From contig JAFEFG010000053.1 in assembly GCA_018240685.1 (NCBI GenBank), positions 1 through 33,954 on the forward strand: DNA of 33,954 bases. The letters are read 5' to 3'. Positions 30,299 to 33,954 of this stretch are shown here, piece by piece. Position numbers and translations under genes: made by a program. How positions within the stretch are numbered: the first letter of the stretch is position 1; each line of letters starts with the position of its first letter. A model generated the notes under the pieces. It was given only the letters and a program-made list of their open reading frames with translations. It was not told the origin of the DNA and did not search any database. The DNA comes from Pseudomonadota bacterium (GTDB lineage Bacteria > Pseudomonadota > Alphaproteobacteria > Reyranellales > Reyranellaceae).

Positions 30299-30356
30299 TC
30301 GCCCGTCGTCGAGTTCGACGTTTCGTTCGCCGGGCCGGCCGGCAGACGTCCGGCCG

Positions 30357-31079
30357 TCAGACCACGTACTGGCCGCCGTTGGCGGTGATGGTCGAACCGG
30401 TGATGAAGGCCGCCTTGTCGCTGGCCAGGAACTGGACGACCTGCGCGATCTCCTCGGCGTGGCCGAGGCGTCCGACCGGAATCTGTGCGACGATCCTGGC
30501 GAGGATGTCCTTCGACACCGCGGCCACCATGTCGGTCGCGATGTAGCCGGGCGCGACGGCGTTCACGGTGATGCCCTTGGCGGCGCTTTCCTGCGCCAGC
30601 GCCTTCGTGAAGCCCAGGATGCCGGCCTTGGCGGCGGAATAGTTGGTCTGGCCGAACTGGCCCTTCTGGCCGTTGATCGACGAGATGTTGATGATGCGCC
30701 CGAAGTTGCGCTCGCGCATGCCGTTGATGACGAGGCGGCACATGTTGAAGCATGAGGTGAGATCGGTGGCGATCACCTCGTTCCATTGCGCCGGCGTCAT
30801 CTTGTGGAGCTGTACGTCGCGCGTGATGCCGGCGTTGTTGACGAGGACGTCCACCGGCCCGATCTCCTGCTCGATGCGCTTGAGGGCGCTCTCGCAGGCG
30901 GCGAAGTCGGCGACGTCGAACTTGAACGTGGGTATGGAGACCTCGCGCTCGAACGCGTGCGCCGCCTCTTCATTGCCGTGATAGACTGCCGCCACCTTGT
31001 GGCCATCGTCCTTCAAGGCGATCGCGATCGCCCTGCCGATGCCGCGTGTCCCGCCCGTTACCAACGCCGTGCGTGCCAT
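30357..31079 (-). CDS. phaB: Acetoacetyl-CoA reductase (SDR family)
   Basis: NADPH-dependent reduction of acetoacetyl-CoA to (R)-3-hydroxybutyryl-CoA for polyhydroxyalkanoate synthesis; 240 residues, family length. Nucleotide-binding TGGTRGIGRAIA at 8-19, NNAGITRD at 81-88, catalytic Ser134, Tyr147 and Lys151 in YSAAKAG, and GFTKALAQESAAKGITVNAVAPGYI. The PhaB-type FKFDVADFAACE and NISSINGQKGQFGQTNYSAAK blocks support this over FabG. The start has GGAG eight bases upstream. It stands alone here; phaA and phaC are not in the window. The 227 bp to the amidohydrolase gene show nothing recognisable. Confidence 0.93.
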   Translation of the reverse strand: MARTALVTGGTRGIGRAIAIALKDDGHKVAAVYHGNEEAAHAFEREVSIPTFKFDVADFAACESALKRIEQEIGPVDVLVNNAGITRDVQLHKMTPAQWNEVIATDLTSCFNMCRLVINGMRERNFGRIINISSINGQKGQFGQTNYSAAKAGILGFTKALAQESAAKGITVNAVAPGYIATDMVAAVSKDILARIVAQIPVGRLGHAEEIAQVVQFLASDKAAFITGSTITANGGQYVV

Positions 31080-31306
31080 GTATGCGCTCCAATCTGTTCG
31101 GCCGTTCGGCGCAGTGGCCGTCGCTGCGCGGCGATCGGAGCGCGGCGCATCGCATCGAACGGGCTTGGGGGCGCTCGATCGCGGACCGCAGCAGGATCGT
31201 TCGCATCGACGGCGTTCGCCGAGGAAGGACTTGCGGATACAACCGGTGGGGCGACGGCGCCTTGATGTGCATCAACTTGCTGCAGATCGGTTACGCCGGC
31301 CGCAGC

Positions 31307-33406
31307 TCAGGCCAAGGCGGCGTAGTGATCCGCCAGGGCATGGACCATGATTCCGCCGCAGGCGCACGCGGTCGGCGCCCGGCTCGACGGCGAGTGGCAG
31401 CTGCAGGGCGAGGGAGCAGCGAGGATGTTCCCGCCGGCCGTCGGCGAGCAAGTGAGCGTCGCGGCCGCGGCGCTGCGTGAGGTTGCCCCGTCGCGCGACG
31501 CGAAGCGGGACGGAGAGGGGGCCGCGCCCTGCCGCCGGCGCTCGGCCGAGCGCTCGATCGGCCGCACGGTGCCGTCGAAGACGACGCCCCAGATGCCGAT
31601 GCTGCGCACGGCCGACGGCGCGACCGTAAGCGGATCGTCTTCGAGGATCGTGAAGTCGGCGATCTTGCCGGGACGGATGCTGCCGATCTCGTTCTCGAGC
31701 CGGATGGTGAAGGCCGAATCGATCGTGACGCCGCGCAGCGCCTGCTCCATGGGGATGCGCTGGTCCGGCGCCGCCACACGGCCCGATGCCGTCGTGCGCG
31801 TGGCGGCGGCCCAGGCGAGCAGCAGCGGATCGGCCGCCGCCATCGGCATGTCGGAGTGCAGCGACACCTGCGGCCGCTGGCGCAGCACCGAGGCGAGGCG
31901 GACCATGTTGTTGGCGCGTTCCGGTCCCAGCCCGACCTCGCTGAAGCGGTCGGCGAGCGCCGTCACGTAGTAGGGATTGGCGCTCACCATCGCCTGGGTG
32001 CGGCCGATCCGCTGCACCTGTTCCTCGGTCGAGACTGCGAAATGGACGATGGTGAAGCGGTGGTCGTTGCGCGGCGCGGCGGCCAGCCGCTCCTCGAGCG
32101 CGCCCAGGACGACGTCGAGGCCGGCGTCGCCGTTGACGTGCGTGTGGATCTGGTAGCCGCGGTTCCAGTAGCGGCGGACGGCGTCGCGGTAGTCGTCGGG
32201 GAGGGCGATCCATTGGCCCTTGTGGCCGTCGAGATACGGCTCCTTGACCTGCATCAGCAGCGAGAAGACCGCGCCGTCGGAGAACAGCTTCACCTGCCTG
32301 GGCAGCCACTGCACCTTGCCGCGGCCCCAGCTCAGGTAGGAGTCGGTGTCGGCGACCAGCCGGTCGAGCGTGCCGGCGCTCTTGGCTTGGTCGTAGAGGG
32401 CGCGCCCGTCGGGAATGAAATAGGTGCGGAACGGAACGGCGTCGGCGGAAAGCACCGCGCCGTAGAGCTCGTGCAGAGGGCGGATCATCTGCGTGCCGGG
32501 CTCGCAGATCGTCGTCACGCCCTTGCCCTGCAGGTAGCGCCAGAAGAGGTCGAGCCCGGCCCGCATCTTCTCCGGCGTGAAGATGTCCTTCAGCAGCGCG
32601 CTGGCCACGAGCGTCAGCCCCTTCTCGTAGAAGTGGCCCTTGTCGAGGTCGACCTGCTCGCTCGCCAGCCCCTGGCCGCCGACCTTGTCGGCGGTCAGGC
32701 CGTATTTCGCGATCGCTGCCGAATTGAGGAACACCTCATGGCAGGAGCGGTGCCAGACCACCATCGGCCGGTCCGGGCTGAGGGCGTCGAGCGCGGCGCG
32801 CGACATCGGTCCGTGGAACTCATGGTGATAGCCCCACGTCATGAAGGTGGCCGGCGCGGTCCTGTTCGCGGCGTAGGCGGCGCGCAGCGCGACCCAGTAG
32901 GTCGCCGCGTCGGCGGCGGCCGGCCAGGTGCGGGTCGGCAGCTCCCAGTCCTCGATGGCGATGACCGCATCGGCGATCATGGTCGAGGCGCCGAGCAACG
33001 GATGGACATGATGCTCGACGAAGCCCGGCACCATCACCTTGTCGGCGAACCGGCGGTCGATGTCGTAGGGCCGCTCGCCGAGCGCCTTGACGACGTCGGC
33101 CTCGCCGCCCACCGCGACGATGCGGTTGCCGGAGACGGCGACGGCCGTCGCCTCGGGCTGGTCGGGCTCCATGGTGAGGATGCGGCGCGCGACGTAGACG
33201 ACGATGCGCGGTCCGAGCCGCCACGCTTCGTCGCTCTGTGTCAGGGCGTCGTTGGCCGCGGCCTGGGCATGCGCGTCCACGGCGCTTCCGGCGACGAGGG
33301 CGGATCCCAAGGCGGTAAGCGCATGGCGCCGCGACAGCTTCTTGCGACGATCCGGGGCGGACGCAGCGCTCGCGGGGAGTGGCGAGGCGGGATGTGACGG
33401 CAGCAT
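31307..33406 (-). CDS. Tat-exported YtcJ-like amidohydrolase
   Basis: A 699-residue metal-dependent hydrolase of the amidohydrolase_3 (YtcJ) family. The N-terminus is a Tat signal with twin Arg (RKKLSRRHALTALGSALVAG, residues 21-40), so it acts in the periplasm. Metal ligands: His133 and His135 in EHHVHPLLG, later His in IHTHVNGDA and Asp in VSLHSDMPMAA. The metal-binding fold ends near residue 610 (IRPGKIADFTILEDDP). After about residue 620 a tail rich in Ser, Ala and Pro holds CSCH and CACGG near its end; third-position GC is high, so it seems coding. Substrate unknown. ATG at 33406 has no good SD; a longer frame from 33484 lacks family sense. Confidence 0.9.
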   Translation of the reverse strand: MLPSHPASPLPASAASAPDRRKKLSRRHALTALGSALVAGSAVDAHAQAAANDALTQSDEAWRLGPRIVVYVARRILTMEPDQPEATAVAVSGNRIVAVGGEADVVKALGERPYDIDRRFADKVMVPGFVEHHVHPLLGASTMIADAVIAIEDWELPTRTWPAAADAATYWVALRAAYAANRTAPATFMTWGYHHEFHGPMSRAALDALSPDRPMVVWHRSCHEVFLNSAAIAKYGLTADKVGGQGLASEQVDLDKGHFYEKGLTLVASALLKDIFTPEKMRAGLDLFWRYLQGKGVTTICEPGTQMIRPLHELYGAVLSADAVPFRTYFIPDGRALYDQAKSAGTLDRLVADTDSYLSWGRGKVQWLPRQVKLFSDGAVFSLLMQVKEPYLDGHKGQWIALPDDYRDAVRRYWNRGYQIHTHVNGDAGLDVVLGALEERLAAAPRNDHRFTIVHFAVSTEEQVQRIGRTQAMVSANPYYVTALADRFSEVGLGPERANNMVRLASVLRQRPQVSLHSDMPMAAADPLLLAWAAATRTTASGRVAAPDQRIPMEQALRGVTIDSAFTIRLENEIGSIRPGKIADFTILEDDPLTVAPSAVRSIGIWGVVFDGTVRPIERSAERRRQGAAPSPSRFASRDGATSRSAAAATLTCSPTAGGNILAAPSPCSCHSPSSRAPTACACGGIMVHALADHYAALA

Positions 33407-33486
33407 GCGGCGGGTAACTGTCCCAATGTCTGCGGCCACGGACCGAGGCCGGAATATCCGTAGTTCGCCGCGATCGGGCGGCAACT

Positions 33487-33508
33487 CTCCTTGATTTGGG
33501 TCAAGGAG
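33487..33508. promoter_or_regulatory. Perfect inverted repeat, FNR-like or terminator hairpin
   Basis: CTCCTTGA (33487-33494) and TCAAGGAG (33501-33508) form an 8-bp perfect inverted repeat around TTTGGG. The centre reads TTGATTTGGGTCAA, one base off an FNR box. It is 81 bp before the amidohydrolase start and directly after the partial gene's stop, so it could be an activator site for the former or a terminator for the latter; no U-run follows. Confidence 0.4.
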
Positions 33509-33514
33509 CCGGAG

Positions 33515-33954
33515 TCAGTTCAGGGCCTTGCGCAGATCGAGCTTGCAGTCGCTCGAAGGATGTCTGCCGACGTTCGGGACGAAGACGCTCTTCTGGATGC
33601 TGTCGCCGGAAATGACACCGGAGAACGGCGTGTTGGTCGTCGAACCGCTTCCGTGGGTCCACTCCAGCGTCCCCGAGTACTGGTTGCCGTCGATCGTGAA
33701 GGAGACCGTGATGTTGCCCTTGCCGTTCGTGCGCTTGAACAATGCCCGGCCGTTACGGACGGCCACCATCATCGACAGGGGATTGAGCCAGTCGTTGCAA
33801 TGGAACTGGCCGACCCATCGGGTGACGCCGGGCATCTCCGTCGAGGCCGCCGGTACGGCCTTTGCTGCTGCGGCGGCCTTTGCGGCGGCGTCGGCCTTTG
33901 CCTTGTCGTCGTCGGCCTTCTTGCGGGCCTCCTCGGCCTTCTTCTGGTCGTCGT
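33515..33954 (-). CDS. Ala/Lys/Asp-rich protein with secreted-type C-terminal domain, 5' part outside window
   Basis: Open to the window edge: 146 codons visible, no start. The first 40 or so are an Ala/Lys/Asp/Glu-rich helix or coiled coil (KKAEEARKKADDDKAKADAA, then Ala-rich). From about 33835 a C-terminal domain of 106 residues follows (GVTRWVGQFHCNDWLNPLSMMVAVRNG, GNITVSFTIDGNQYSGTLEWTHG, SVFVPNVGRHPSSDCKL), with two Cys. An ATG at 33835 could be mistaken for a start, but the upstream frame is open and composition-consistent. The pattern recalls alphaproteobacterial small secreted beta-rich domains. Function unknown. Confidence 0.8.
   Translation of the reverse strand, partial: DDQKKAEEARKKADDDKAKADAAAKAAAAAKAVPAASTEMPGVTRWVGQFHCNDWLNPLSMMVAVRNGRALFKRTNGKGNITVSFTIDGNQYSGTLEWTHGSGSTTNTPFSGVISGDSIQKSVFVPNVGRHPSSDCKLDLRKALN

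Noticed and set aside
31080..31306. Open frames on both strands between phaB and the amidohydrolase gene
   Set aside because: Translations are Arg-rich without family resemblance or ribosome binding sites; treated as non-coding.
1..33954. CRISPR array, retron or defence island
   Set aside because: No regularly spaced repeats, cas, reverse transcriptase or restriction genes were seen; the only repeats are the att copies and short local ones.

Overview
The window is chromosomal DNA of high G+C content with dense, short-spaced operons. The gene order murA, DUF2948, hisG, hisD, UPF0262, low-molecular-weight phosphatase, infA, maf, RNase E/G, yacG, tRNA-Phe is typical of Alphaproteobacteria. Short-form HisG, DUF2948 and UPF0262 support this. 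The genus cannot be fixed from sequence alone; a Rhodospirillales- or Reyranella-like organism is a guess.

Region 1 (1-3936): a PepSY protein, an OmpR-type response regulator and a histidine kinase (cut by the window edge) form a leftward operon. It is divergent from a rightward operon for a small charged exported protein, a cytochrome b561, an SHP-type cytochrome c (DUF1924) and a diheme cytochrome c. These look like one signalling and electron-transfer unit. TGAAC repeats 11 bp apart lie between the two operons.

Region 2 (3982-16523): a housekeeping block. It starts with a small basic protein, dcd and murA. It is then interrupted at 6090-9340 by an accessory segment: a TetR regulator with an NTF2-like protein, and a sulfur module of TSUP permease, rhodanese and persulfide-dioxygenase-like MBL hydrolase around an AT-rich palindrome. 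DUF2948, hisG, hisD, UPF0262 and the phosphatase follow, then two leftward genes (DUF805 and a proline-tailed secreted protein). infA, maf (apparently starting with CTG), RNase E/G, yacG and tRNA-Phe close the block.

Region 3 (16489-20828): a decayed genomic island in the 3' end of tRNA-Phe. A 32-bp exact copy of the tRNA end (20797-20828) marks its right end. Inside are a truncated tyrosine integrase, an orphan coding fragment, a small secreted protein, an orphan peptide-type ABC substrate-binding protein, a possible small lipoprotein, a strong hairpin terminator and a frameshifted LysR fragment. Sequence just right of the second att copy resembles the integrase-side arm on the left, which hints at a second, tandem element.

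Region 4 (21015-28659): leftward deoR-type regulator, eutB and eutC (ethanolamine ammonia-lyase). Then a rightward group of P3A-type H+-ATPase, UspA, a SpoIIAA/STAS-like protein and a Crp/Fnr regulator. A perfect FNR/FixK-type box precedes the regulator and a weaker one precedes the ATPase, suggesting low-oxygen or energy-stress control.

Region 5 (28770-33954): secreted proteins of unknown function, an acetoacetyl-CoA reductase (phaB-like), a large Tat-exported amidohydrolase, and the C-terminal part of an Ala/Lys/Asp-rich protein running off the window.
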